Shown here one piece after another: positions 27,686 through 36,001 of a stretch of DNA of 64,000 nt. The translations under genes were made by a program, and so were the position numbers. Position 1 is the stretch's first letter, and the number at the start of each line of letters is the position of its first letter. A model generated the notes under the pieces. The model searched no databases, was not told the DNA's origin, and was given only the letters and a program-made list of their open reading frames with translations. The DNA is from Nitratireductor alexandrii (GTDB lineage: Bacteria > Pseudomonadota > Alphaproteobacteria > Rhizobiales > Rhizobiaceae), in assembly GCF_004000215.1 (NCBI RefSeq), contig NZ_RBVY01000006.1:195910-259909 (forward strand), written 5' to 3'.

Positions 27686-28516
27686 ATGGCGAGCTTTCAC
27701 GTCTTTGCAGGATCCCAGAAAACGATCGCGCATCCCAAGGTGCGGCATATGAGCGTGGGGGACGTGTTCGACGCCTTGCGTCTCGGGTTCGAGGATTTTT
27801 GGGAAAAGCCCTCGCATTATGTTTTTCTGTGCCTGATCTACCCCGTCACCGGCATCGTCCTGCTGACCTGGGCATCGGGCGGCAACGCGCTGCAATTGCT
27901 GTTTCCGCTGATGTCCGGCTTCGCGCTTTTGGGGCCCTTCGCCGCGATCGGACTTTACGAAATCAGCCGGCGCCGCGAGCTTGAGCTCGACACGTCGTGG
28001 TCGCATGCGCTGGAAGTACGCAAATCGCCCGCCATACCGGCCATCGTCGCCGTCGGCGCGTTGCTCGTGGTCCTGTTCCTGGCCTGGCTCTATACCGCCC
28101 AGGCACTTTATGTGTGGCTGTTCGGCACGGCCGAACCGGGCTCCCTTTCAGCATTTTTGGCCGGTCTGTTCGGCACCCAGCAGGGCTGGACGCTGATCAT
28201 CGTCGGCAACCTCGTCGGATTGCTGTTCGCCCTGGTGGTGCTGAGCACCACGGTGGTCGCCTTCCCGCTCCTGCTCGACCGCGACGTCGGGGCCTATGTG
28301 GCAATCGAAACCTCCGCGCGCGCGGTACTGGCCAACCCGGTTCCGATGATGCTGTGGGGGCTCATCGTATCGATCGGACTGCTCGCCGGCTCACTACCGT
28401 TTCTTGCCGGCCTGGCGGTCACCATTCCCGTGCTCGGCCACGCCACCTGGCACATCTACCGCAAGGCGATCGTGCCGGCCGGCACGCGCCGAGCCGCGGC
28501 GTCGGCGACGCAGTAG
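27686..28516 (+). CDS. DUF2189 integral membrane protein
   Basis: The 276-residue protein has an N-terminal soluble stretch with VGDVFDALRLGFEDF around residue 33, then about six hydrophobic segments. The family is conserved in alphaproteobacteria next to cytochrome oxidase and cytochrome c genes, but its role is unknown. AGGAGGAG lies seven bases before the ATG at 27686, which decides this start over a longer upstream frame. It is convergent with the cox operon. Confidence 0.88.
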   Translation: MASFHVFAGSQKTIAHPKVRHMSVGDVFDALRLGFEDFWEKPSHYVFLCLIYPVTGIVLLTWASGGNALQLLFPLMSGFALLGPFAAIGLYEISRRRELELDTSWSHALEVRKSPAIPAIVAVGALLVVLFLAWLYTAQALYVWLFGTAEPGSLSAFLAGLFGTQQGWTLIIVGNLVGLLFALVVLSTTVVAFPLLLDRDVGAYVAIETSARAVLANPVPMMLWGLIVSIGLLAGSLPFLAGLAVTIPVLGHATWHIYRKAIVPAGTRRAAASATQ

Positions 28517-28590
28517 CGCGAGGTTCGAAGCCCTGCCTCGCCGGGCCGTCCCCCGCGCGCCGGCGCCCACCCCTGGCTTCGCCACGACAG

Positions 28591-28618
28591 GACCGGCAGG
28601 GCCGCAGCGCTGCCGGTC
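28591..28618. terminator. Inverted repeat between convergent DUF2189 and cox operon genes
   Basis: GACCGGCAG and CTGCCGGTC form a perfect 9-bp stem with a 10-base loop. There is no T-run, so any terminator role is uncertain. CGAAGCC (28526-28532) and GGCTTCG (28575-28581) form a second, wider inverted repeat in the same 199-bp gap. Confidence 0.35.
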
Positions 28619-28715
28619 GCGGCACGCCTACCGGGCTCTTGCGCCCGCCCTCTTTCTGAGCCCCCCGCGGCAGCGGAGGGCTTCCAAAGGTCCGGTTTCC
28701 GCACTCTGCGGCGCG

Positions 28716-29093
28716 TTAACCGCCGCCGAAGAAAGTCATTCTGGTGAAGACGGTGTGGTCGGATTCGATCACCATGATCGCCACGAACACCAGCACAGCG
28801 ATCGGCGGCAGGATGATCGCCCAGGACAGCGCCGCCCGTTCCCACATCATATGCATGAACACGGCCATGATCAGCCCCGCCTTCAAAACCATGAAGATCA
28901 GGATCAGGCTCCAGCGCAACAGGCCTTCGAGGTGGATATAGTCGACCATGTAGGAACAGGCGCTCAACACGAACAGCCAGCCCCAGACGATCAGATAAAG
29001 ACGGATGGGATGCTGCTGGCCTTCGCCGTGGCCGGCGGCGGCGGCCGCCTCGCCCGGTTGCGATTGATGCGTATGCGCGGATGACGAAGACAT
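28716..29093 (-). CDS. Cytochrome c oxidase subunit IV-type protein
   Basis: The 125-residue protein has three hydrophobic segments separated by HLEGLLRWSLI and MHMMWERAALSW, the pattern of the small fourth subunit of bacterial caa3/bo3-type oxidases. It is last in the cox operon, 9 bp after the second subunit III gene. It probably stabilises the complex rather than taking part in catalysis. Confidence 0.88.
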   Translation of the reverse strand: MSSSSAHTHQSQPGEAAAAAGHGEGQQHPIRLYLIVWGWLFVLSACSYMVDYIHLEGLLRWSLILIFMVLKAGLIMAVFMHMMWERAALSWAIILPPIAVLVFVAIMVIESDHTVFTRMTFFGGG

Positions 29094-29102
29094 GAGCGTG
29101 CC

Positions 29103-29813
29103 TCACCACAGATAGAAAAACGCGAAAATGAAGACCCAGACCAGATCGACGAAGTGCCAGTAAAGGCCCATGATCTCGACGTGCTCGTAATCGCCGCGCC
29201 GACTGGTGAAGAAGCCGCGCTGGCCGCGATCGTAATCGCCGCGCCACACCTTTCTGGCGACGATCAACAGGAAGATGACGCCGATCGTGACATGGGTGCC
29301 GTGAAAGCCGGTGATCATGAAAAACGACGAACCGAACTGCGCCGCCCCCCACGGATTGCCCCACGGCCGCACGCCTTCCTGGATCAGCTTGGTCCACTCG
29401 AAGGCCTGCATGCCGACGAAGGTCGCGCCCATCAGCGCGGTAAAAAGCATCAAGATCACGGTCATGCGCCGATTGCGCCGATAGGCGAAATTGACGGCCA
29501 TCGCCATCGTGCCGCTCGACGAGATCAGCACAAAGGTCATGATCGCGATCAGGATCAGCGGGATATCGGCGCCGAACATGTGCAGCGCGAACACCTCGCT
29601 CGAGTTCGGCCAGGACACCGTCGTCGACATGCGCGCCGTCATGTAGGACAGCAGGAAGCAGCCGAAGACGAACGTGTCGGACAACAGGAATATCCACATC
29701 ATCGCCTTGCCCCAGCTCACGCTCTTGAAGGCGCGCTGGTCGGAGGCCCAGTCCGCGGCGATTCCCTTGAGACCGTCGGGCCGGTCGGGTGCGGTTTGCG
29801 CGATATCGGCCAT
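29103..29813 (-). CDS. coxP: Cytochrome c oxidase subunit III homologue (CoxP-like)
   Basis: The 236-residue membrane protein has multiple helices and the FHGTHVTIGVIFLL and YWHFVDLVWVFIFAFFYLW motifs of heme-copper oxidase subunit III. It follows another subunit III homologue by 10 bp. Two adjacent subunit III genes are characteristic of the coxMNOP cluster of Bradyrhizobium, and the symbol follows that order. Confidence 0.9.
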   Translation of the reverse strand: MADIAQTAPDRPDGLKGIAADWASDQRAFKSVSWGKAMMWIFLLSDTFVFGCFLLSYMTARMSTTVSWPNSSEVFALHMFGADIPLILIAIMTFVLISSSGTMAMAVNFAYRRNRRMTVILMLFTALMGATFVGMQAFEWTKLIQEGVRPWGNPWGAAQFGSSFFMITGFHGTHVTIGVIFLLIVARKVWRGDYDRGQRGFFTSRRGDYEHVEIMGLYWHFVDLVWVFIFAFFYLW

Positions 29814-29823
29814 TGTCCACCCC

Positions 29824-30528
29824 TCAGATCAGGAACTGACGGCACACGGCGATGAAATCGTTCGCCCATCCGGCAAGCAGCACGAACACGCCGAGCCAGA
29901 CCAAAAGCAGGAAGTGCCAGTACATGGCGCACAGTTCGATGCCCAGGCGGGTGTTTTCGTCGTTGCGGCCGCCCATGCCGCGCGCGCCGACGCGCACGAG
30001 GCCGACAATGCCGCCGACGATGTGCAGACCGTGCATGCCGGTGATCAGGTAGAAGAAGCTGCTCGCGGGATTGCCGTCGAGCAGGTAGCCGTCCGCCGTC
30101 AGGTCGCGCCAGGCCATCCACTGGCCGGCGAGAAACGCGAGCGTGGTCAGACCGGCGGTGACCAGCGCCAGCCGCACCGTGTCGTCGTGGCCCTTGCGCG
30201 AAGCGATCACTGCGATCTGCAGCGCCACGCTCGCCAAAACCAGGATCGCGGTGTTGAGCCACAGGATCGAGGGCAGAGGCGTGGCCTGCCAGTCGGCATA
30301 GTCCATGCGCATGAAATAGGCGCTGGCAAACAGCGCAAACAGCGCGCCGACCACGGCTAGGAAGATGCCGAGCGCGATCTTCGCCGTCGGCATCCCGGTC
30401 ACGTCGGTGTCGGGAAACGCCGCCGGCACGCCCTGCTCCAGCCAGGGTTTCGACATCAGCCGCTGGTGCGACAGCCACCAGCCGGCCACCCCGAGAACCA
30501 CGAGCAGGAAGACTAGGATGACGCTCAT
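29824..30528 (-). CDS. coxO: Cytochrome c oxidase subunit III homologue (CoxO-like)
   Basis: The 234-residue membrane protein includes ITGMHGLHIVGGIVGLV and CAMYWHFLLLVWLGVFVLLAG, the subunit III motifs in helices that pack on subunit I. Its ATG overlaps the coxN stop as ATGA. It diverges from the second copy mainly in the N-terminal third, so the two are old paralogues rather than a recent duplication. Confidence 0.89.
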   Translation of the reverse strand: MSVILVFLLVVLGVAGWWLSHQRLMSKPWLEQGVPAAFPDTDVTGMPTAKIALGIFLAVVGALFALFASAYFMRMDYADWQATPLPSILWLNTAILVLASVALQIAVIASRKGHDDTVRLALVTAGLTTLAFLAGQWMAWRDLTADGYLLDGNPASSFFYLITGMHGLHIVGGIVGLVRVGARGMGGRNDENTRLGIELCAMYWHFLLLVWLGVFVLLAGWANDFIAVCRQFLI

Positions 30529-32303
30529 GCCGGCCCCGCCACGTGCCCGGTCTGCGGCCCGGGATCGTTCTGGGCGATGAAATCCTCCGGCGCGCCGGGC
30601 ACGGAATAGTCATAGGCCCAGCGATAGACCACCGGCAGCGTGTCGCCCCAATTGCCGTGCGGCGGCGGCGTGGTCGGCGTCTGCCATTCCAGCGACGTCG
30701 CCCGCCACGGATTGCCGCCGGCGTCGCGGCCGAATTTCAGGCTCCAGAACAGGTTGAACAGGAAGACGAGTTGGGCAAAGCCGACGACCAGCGCGGCGAC
30801 GGTGATGAAGGCATTCAGCGTGTGCACGGAGTCGGGAATGAAGCTCGTGCCGCCGATATCGGGATAGCGCCGCGGCACGCCGACCAGCCCGACATAATGC
30901 ATCGGAAAGAAGATCGCGTAGGCGCCCAGAAACGTGACCCAGAAATGGAACTGGCCCATCGCCTCGTTGAGCATCCGGCCGGTGATTTTCGGATACCAGT
31001 GATAGATCGCGCCGAAAATCACCAGGATCGGCGCCACGCCCATCACCATGTGGAAATGCGCGACCACGAACATCGTGTCGGACAGGGGCACGTCGACGAC
31101 CACGTTGCCGAGGAACAGGCCGGTCAGCCCACCATTGACGAAGGTGACGATGAACGCGAGCGCGAACAGCATGGGAAGGGTGAGATGGATGTCGCCGCGC
31201 CACAAGGTCAGCACCCAATTATAGACCTTGAGCGCAGTCGGAACGGCGATGATCAGCGTGGTGGTGGCAAAGAAGAAACCGAACCAGGGATGCATGCCCG
31301 ACACGTACATGTGGTGCGCCCACACGACGAAGGACAGGGCGCCGATAATGACGATCGCCCACACCATCATCCGGTAGCCGAAAATATTCTTCCGTGCATG
31401 GGTGCTGATCAGGTCGGAGACGATGCCGAAGGCCGGCAGCGCGACGATATAGACTTCCGGATGGCCGAAGAACCAGAACAGGTGCTGGAACAGGATCGGG
31501 CTGCCGCCGCCATACTCGAGCTGCTGGCCGAGCTCGACCAGCGCCGGCATGAAGAAGCTGGTGCCCAGGAGCCGGTCGAACAGCATCATCACGCAGGCCA
31601 CGAACAGCGCCGGAAAGGCCAGCAGCGCCATCACGGTGGCGGTGAAGATGCCCCACACCGTCAGCGGCATGCGCATCAGCGTCATGCCGCGCGCACGGCC
31701 CTGCAGCACGGTCACGACATAGTTGAGCCCGCCCATGGTGAAGCCGATGATGAACAGGATCAGCGAGACCAGCATCAAGACGATGCCCCAGGCCTGGCCG
31801 CCCGGCGTGCCCGACAGGATCGCCTGCGGCGGGTAGAGCGTCCAGCCGGCGCCGGTCGGCCCGCCCGGCGCGAAGAAACTCGCGATCAGGACCAGCACTG
31901 CCAGCAGGTAAATCCAGTAAGACAGCATGTTGGCGTAGGGAAACACCATGTCGCGCGCGCCGACCATCAGCGGGATCAGGTAATTGCCGAACCCGCCGAG
32001 AAACAGCGCCGTCAAAAGATAGATCACCATGATCATGCCGTGCATGGTGATGAACTGGTAATAGGCTTCCGGGGTGATGAAATCGAACGTGCCGGGAAAG
32101 CCGAGCTGCAGGCGCATCAGCCACGACAAGACCAGCGCGACCATGCCGATCGCGATCGCGGTGCCGGAATACTGAATGGCGATGACCTTGGCGTCCTGCG
32201 AGAATACATAGGTCGTCCACCAGCTTTTCGGATGGTAGAGTTCGACATCGGCGACTTCCGCGGCCGGGACGGCATTGTTGGCATGCGGCGTGACCTCGAC
32301 CAT
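30525..32303 (-). CDS. coxN: Cytochrome c oxidase subunit I (CoxN-like)
   Basis: The 592-residue subunit has the heme-copper site FFGHPEVYI, which holds the CuB His, the gating Glu and the cross-linked Tyr of A1-type enzymes. It also has VVWAHHMY (CuB His pair) and VVAHFHMVMG (heme ligands). D-channel residues are kept (GNYLIP Asn, ARDM Asp), as is the K-channel Lys in VPTALKVY. It reduces O2 to water and pumps protons. A good GGGAGGTGG site precedes the ATG. It lies 74 bp after coxM. Confidence 0.96.
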   Translation of the reverse strand: MVEVTPHANNAVPAAEVADVELYHPKSWWTTYVFSQDAKVIAIQYSGTAIAIGMVALVLSWLMRLQLGFPGTFDFITPEAYYQFITMHGMIMVIYLLTALFLGGFGNYLIPLMVGARDMVFPYANMLSYWIYLLAVLVLIASFFAPGGPTGAGWTLYPPQAILSGTPGGQAWGIVLMLVSLILFIIGFTMGGLNYVVTVLQGRARGMTLMRMPLTVWGIFTATVMALLAFPALFVACVMMLFDRLLGTSFFMPALVELGQQLEYGGGSPILFQHLFWFFGHPEVYIVALPAFGIVSDLISTHARKNIFGYRMMVWAIVIIGALSFVVWAHHMYVSGMHPWFGFFFATTTLIIAVPTALKVYNWVLTLWRGDIHLTLPMLFALAFIVTFVNGGLTGLFLGNVVVDVPLSDTMFVVAHFHMVMGVAPILVIFGAIYHWYPKITGRMLNEAMGQFHFWVTFLGAYAIFFPMHYVGLVGVPRRYPDIGGTSFIPDSVHTLNAFITVAALVVGFAQLVFLFNLFWSLKFGRDAGGNPWRATSLEWQTPTTPPPHGNWGDTLPVVYRWAYDYSVPGAPEDFIAQNDPGPQTGHVAGPA

Positions 32304-32377
32304 TCATCCACCTCCCGTCGGTGCGGCGCCCGCTTCCGGCGGGATCGCCGCGCGCTGCTATGCGGTCGCCTCCCCGC

Positions 32378-33205
32378 TCATCGCCGTGCATCTCCGGCGA
32401 CGCTGACCTGTTCTGGCGCCGTCAGCTGCGCGAAAGTCGACTGCTCCTGCAGCCAGACCTGGTAATCTTCCTGCGTGTCGATGATGACGGTGCCGCGCAT
32501 ATAGCCGTGCCCGGTGCCGCACAGCTCCGCGCACAGCACGTCGAACGTTCCCGTGCGGGTCGGCGTGAACCAGAAATAGGTGACCGTGCCCGGCACCATG
32601 TCCATCTTGGCGCGGAATTCCGGCACGTAGAAATCGTGCAGCACGTCGATCGAGCGCAAGAGCATCTTGACCGGCTTGCCGATCGGCAGGTGCAGATCGC
32701 CGGCCTCGACCACGACATCGTCCTGGCCGTTCGGGTCGTCGGGATTGACGCCCAGCGGATTGTCGAAGGAGACGAGGCGGCTGTTCGACGTGCCGAGCTT
32801 GCCGTCGGCACCTGGCAGGCGGAAACTCCACTGCCATTGCTGGCCGACGACCTCGACCTCGGCAGCGTCGTCGGGCACGGTGACGAACTGGTACCAGACG
32901 AACAGGCCGGGCGCGAGCATCACCGCCACGCCCAGGGCCGTGGCGACCGTCAGCCAGGTCTCCAGCTTCCTGCTTTCGGGCTCGTAGTCCGCCTTGCGTC
33001 CTTCCTTGTGGCGGAACCGGAACACGCAATAGGCCATGAACAGCACCACGGCCGCAAAGACCACGCCGGTGATCCAGAACGTGATGACGAGCGTGGTGTC
33101 GATATACCCCCAATTCGAGGCAATCGGGGTCCACCACCACGGGCTCAGAATGTGAAACAGGACCGAGCCGGCGACAATAAGAACGAGTACCAGCGCAACC
33201 GCCAT
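32378..33205 (-). CDS. coxM: Cytochrome c oxidase subunit II (CoxM-like)
   Basis: The 275-residue protein has two N-terminal membrane helices and a periplasmic cupredoxin domain carrying the CuA ligands in CAELCGTGHGYM and the His in IDVLHDFYVPEF. The aromatic patch WQWSF is present for electron entry. No C-terminal cytochrome c domain is fused, so electrons come from a separate cytochrome c. The ATG at 33205 follows GGGAGG; a longer frame upstream lacks this. Confidence 0.95.
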   Translation of the reverse strand: MAVALVLVLIVAGSVLFHILSPWWWTPIASNWGYIDTTLVITFWITGVVFAAVVLFMAYCVFRFRHKEGRKADYEPESRKLETWLTVATALGVAVMLAPGLFVWYQFVTVPDDAAEVEVVGQQWQWSFRLPGADGKLGTSNSRLVSFDNPLGVNPDDPNGQDDVVVEAGDLHLPIGKPVKMLLRSIDVLHDFYVPEFRAKMDMVPGTVTYFWFTPTRTGTFDVLCAELCGTGHGYMRGTVIIDTQEDYQVWLQEQSTFAQLTAPEQVSVAGDARR

Positions 33206-33359
33206 TCTCCGTTCCTCCCGGCATCCCGTCGGCGTTGACGCGCCGAAACCGGATGTCGCCTCACCATAACCTGATGTTCCGAGGCGACGCCACACCATCG
33301 CCGGTCGCGCGCACGTAACCGGTCCCGCGCGGCACCGCTTCCCGGCGGAACGGACACGA

Positions 33360-33372
33360 TGACGTTACGTCA
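33360..33372. promoter_or_regulatory. Palindrome upstream of the cox operon
   Basis: TGACGT-T-ACGTCA is a perfect 13-bp odd palindrome, 154 bp before coxM, in the 274-bp region between coxM and the phosphoesterase gene. It may be an operator. No clear FNR or FixK box was found here. Confidence 0.35.
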
Positions 33373-33479
33373 AGTGATTGATTGGCAATGACGAACTCAT
33401 CGGCATCGCGGCGCGGCAATTGGACCTGCGTCAAAATGTCATCCCTGTGGAGAATCACCGGGTCCGGGCCGCAACCGTG

Positions 33480-34082
33480 TCAACCGCACAGGTTCCAACG
33501 CGCCAGCACCGTATATTGCGTAAGCCATAGCTTACTGTGAACGAGCGCGAAGCCGCGCACCCAAAACCGGACCGGCGCGATCGCGCGCCTGGCGACCGCT
33601 GCATCGCCATAGGACAGCGTCATATGCGGAACGAATTGGCGCCCCGCCCGCAAGCCGTTTGCCCGCATGGCATCCCCGAGCCGCTCATAAAGCGCAAACA
33701 GCGGAGGATCGTCGCCAAGCAGAACGAGCGGCCGACGACGTGGAGCCTCGAAGGTGGCGGCGAAACGCAGGCTCACCTCGAACGGCGGCATCGCGACGGC
33801 GTTTCCCGCCTGGCGCGCGGCATAGACGAATTTCTCGCGCAAGCGCCCATAATCGCCGACATGATGCAGGGAAATGTGCAGACGCTGCGCGCCGAGCCGG
33901 TCTTGCCGCAGCCGGTTTTCGGCGACGAGTCGATCCGCCAGGCGCCAAGCCTGTGCAGCCGACTGCGGATCCGGAAAGATCGCGAAAAACAGCCGCTCCG
34001 GCCGTTTCGGCCTGACGGGAAAATCCCGAACGAAATCGAATACGCCCTGAATGGGAAGGGTTTGTTCGGGAACGTACGGCAC
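33480..34082 (-). CDS. thpR: 2H phosphoesterase, LigT/ThpR-like RNA 2',3'-cyclic phosphodiesterase
   Basis: The 200-residue protein has the two H-x-S/T-x motifs of the 2H superfamily, HISLHHVG and HMTLSYG, about 90 residues apart. Members open 2',3'-cyclic phosphates on RNA ends. A GTG start at 34082 is preferred because GGAGG lies eight bases upstream; another GTG 15 bases earlier lacks one. It is a single gene with no evident partners. Confidence 0.87.
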   Translation of the reverse strand: MPYVPEQTLPIQGVFDFVRDFPVRPKRPERLFFAIFPDPQSAAQAWRLADRLVAENRLRQDRLGAQRLHISLHHVGDYGRLREKFVYAARQAGNAVAMPPFEVSLRFAATFEAPRRRPLVLLGDDPPLFALYERLGDAMRANGLRAGRQFVPHMTLSYGDAAVARRAIAPVRFWVRGFALVHSKLWLTQYTVLARWNLCG

Positions 34083-34232
34083 GGGCCTTGCCTCCACACC
34101 CGCCCGCTTCCGCTTTCAAGCCGCACGCGCCGGCTCGCCCCATTCGATCGTTGCGCAAGCCTGAAACAAAACAAGAACATTTACAAGAGCACCCGGCGAC
34201 GCCGACCGACACGCGGCCACCCCGCAGCCTGC

Positions 34233-35837
34233 TCAGGAGACCAGAGGCAGCAATTTCAGCGCCAGGTGATAGTGCAGCCGCATTTTCGGTTGCAGGGCCT
34301 TTTCACCGGTCAGCTCGTTGATCTGCGAGATCCGATAGCGCACCGTGTTGTGGTGGATGTTGAGCAGCCGCGCCGTCTCGCGGTAATTGCCGTTGCAATC
34401 CAGGAAGACCCGGAACGTTTCGATCAGGTCGATCCGGTGCGTCTCGTCGTGATCGATCAGCATGCCCAGCCACTCATGGACGAAGCGATGCACGTCCGGT
34501 TGCATCGCGCTTTTGGAAAACAGCCGATAAAACCCGGTCTCGTCGTAAAGATGCACCGCGCCGGCCTTGCTGGTGTTTCGGCCGTGCTCGAGCGCCTGTT
34601 CGGCCTGCTCGTAGGCGCGGTAGAAATGCTCCACCGCGGTGACCTGGCTGACACCCGCCGACCAGACCACTTCCTGCGCGCCGATCTTCAACAGTCTGGT
34701 GTCGATCTGTTCCTTGAAGACGTCTGGCTGGCACAGCCGCTCGTCGTCCTCGGGAACCAGTATGACGACGCGATCGTTGCGGATGACACCGGTGATGGTC
34801 TCGCTGTGCTTGGAGAAATGCACCCGCAAGGCGTTGGAAAGCGCGCGAAAGCGGTCGGTCCCGATATCGTGGAAGGCGACCACCACGCCGATGTAACGCG
34901 CGTGCAAGTGCTTGCCCATGGCGCTGTAGCGCGCCGCTAGCGCCGCCCGGGTCTGGCTGCCCGTGCCGCGGTCGATCAACGACAGGACGAATTCGTTCTG
35001 CCGTTCGAAGATGACGCTCTGGTCGGCCCGGATCTGACGAATTTTAAGCGATATCAGAACTTTCGCGTAGCTCAGATGGTCCAGCTCCTTATCGCTCAGC
35101 CTGCGGTTGCGTTCCACGACGACCAGCGTGCCGGTCATGCCGTTCGCCTGTTCGTAAGGCGTAAAGACGATGCTCGTGCGACGCCCCGTGCGGCGAGTGA
35201 GCGCGTTCTTGGCGTCGATCGTCTCGCTCGCCCAGCCCTCCTCCTCCAGAAGCGCCAGCGCGTCCTGCATATCCGGCTCGGGATTGGTCGGCGCGCTCAG
35301 CGCCAGGCCGTCCATCGGACTGATCACCATCACCGGGTTGGCCAGCAGCGCGTTGAGGTCGCCGAGCAGATCCTGCAGGGCCGAATCCGCCAGCATCGTC
35401 TGGCTGAAGCGGCCACCGAGCAGTTCGGGCTGCGCGACCTTGCCGGCCTTGGCTTCGAAGAACTTCGACATCACCGGCGTGATGATCTCCACCCAGGCAA
35501 CGTCTTCGGGAACCACGATGATGGGAAAATCGAGCGCGTCGGCGCTGTCGATCATCTTTTGCGGCACGCGCTTCATGTAGCGGTTCAGCTTGAGGCCGAG
35601 CCCCGACGCGCCATGCTCGACCAGCTCGTGGACGAACCGGTCGAGCCGGTGGCGCAATTGAAGCAGCGGATAGGTCGAGGTCAGGGCCAGTTCCTGTCCG
35701 CGCAGCCACCGCACGGCGTCGGGCGCGTCAAGCACCGTCGCGGTTTCGACGACGCGGTCGAGCCCTTTCCGGCCGGCCAGCAACGATCCGTTCTGCATTG
35801 CGGGCAACGTGAGAATTTGCCCGACGGTCAACGCCAT
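34233..35837 (-). CDS. PucR/CdaR-family transcriptional regulator
   Basis: The 534-residue protein has an N-terminal PucR ligand-sensing domain (ALTVGQILTLPAMQNGSLLAG at the start), a central GGDEF-like CdaR domain, and a C-terminal helix-turn-helix with NYRETARLLNIHHNTVRYRI around residue 485. Such proteins usually activate catabolic operons in response to a pathway metabolite. It is divergent from the M20-TRAP-UxaA operon, with two palindromes in the shared 164-bp region. The ATG at 35837 has GGGAG upstream. Confidence 0.9.
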   Translation of the reverse strand: MALTVGQILTLPAMQNGSLLAGRKGLDRVVETATVLDAPDAVRWLRGQELALTSTYPLLQLRHRLDRFVHELVEHGASGLGLKLNRYMKRVPQKMIDSADALDFPIIVVPEDVAWVEIITPVMSKFFEAKAGKVAQPELLGGRFSQTMLADSALQDLLGDLNALLANPVMVISPMDGLALSAPTNPEPDMQDALALLEEEGWASETIDAKNALTRRTGRRTSIVFTPYEQANGMTGTLVVVERNRRLSDKELDHLSYAKVLISLKIRQIRADQSVIFERQNEFVLSLIDRGTGSQTRAALAARYSAMGKHLHARYIGVVVAFHDIGTDRFRALSNALRVHFSKHSETITGVIRNDRVVILVPEDDERLCQPDVFKEQIDTRLLKIGAQEVVWSAGVSQVTAVEHFYRAYEQAEQALEHGRNTSKAGAVHLYDETGFYRLFSKSAMQPDVHRFVHEWLGMLIDHDETHRIDLIETFRVFLDCNGNYRETARLLNIHHNTVRYRISQINELTGEKALQPKMRLHYHLALKLLPLVS

Positions 35838-35859
35838 GACCTGCGCTCCCTTTCCTTGC

Positions 35860-35877
35860 CCCCGTATCGATGCGGGG
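35860..35877. promoter_or_regulatory. Palindrome just upstream of the PucR gene
   Basis: CCCCG-TATCGATG-CGGGG is an 18-bp dyad with one T/G mismatch, starting 22 bp before the PucR ATG. It is positioned for autoregulation. Confidence 0.4.
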
Positions 35878-35895
35878 ACTCTTGTCGGCTTATAT

Positions 35896-35912
35896 TTGTA
35901 TTTTAGATACAA
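35896..35912. promoter_or_regulatory. Operator shared with the second TRAP operon
   Basis: TTGTATTTTAGATACAA has TTGTAT and ATACAA half-sites with a 5-bp spacer. A related site, TTGTATCCCCGACACAA, lies at 46302-46286 on the minus strand before the other TRAP operon. Both lie 26-27 bp upstream of the same GGTCAATAGTTTT box. Confidence 0.7.
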
Positions 35913-35939
35913 AAAAATTAGCCATCGATTCATGCCCGT

Positions 35940-35971
35940 GGTCAATAGTTTTTCGCCCTCGAGCCGATAGG
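35940..35971 (+). promoter_or_regulatory. Promoter of the M20-TRAP-UxaA operon
   Basis: The conserved box GGTCAATAGTTTTTCG (35940-35955) contains CAATAG at a -35 position, 17 bp before GATAGG (35966-35971). The second TRAP operon has the same box and the same 17-bp spacing to CATAGG. The -35 is far from consensus, so an activator bound at 35896-35912 is likely needed. Confidence 0.55.
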
Positions 35972-36001
35972 GTTGCCGTCGGTTTAAGGGAGAGTGGACT
36001 G

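Noticed and set aside
30543-32465. A 640-codon open frame on the plus strand, antisense to coxN
   Set aside because: It is composed largely of His, Asp, Arg and Gln and mirrors the membrane-helix codons of the subunit I gene.
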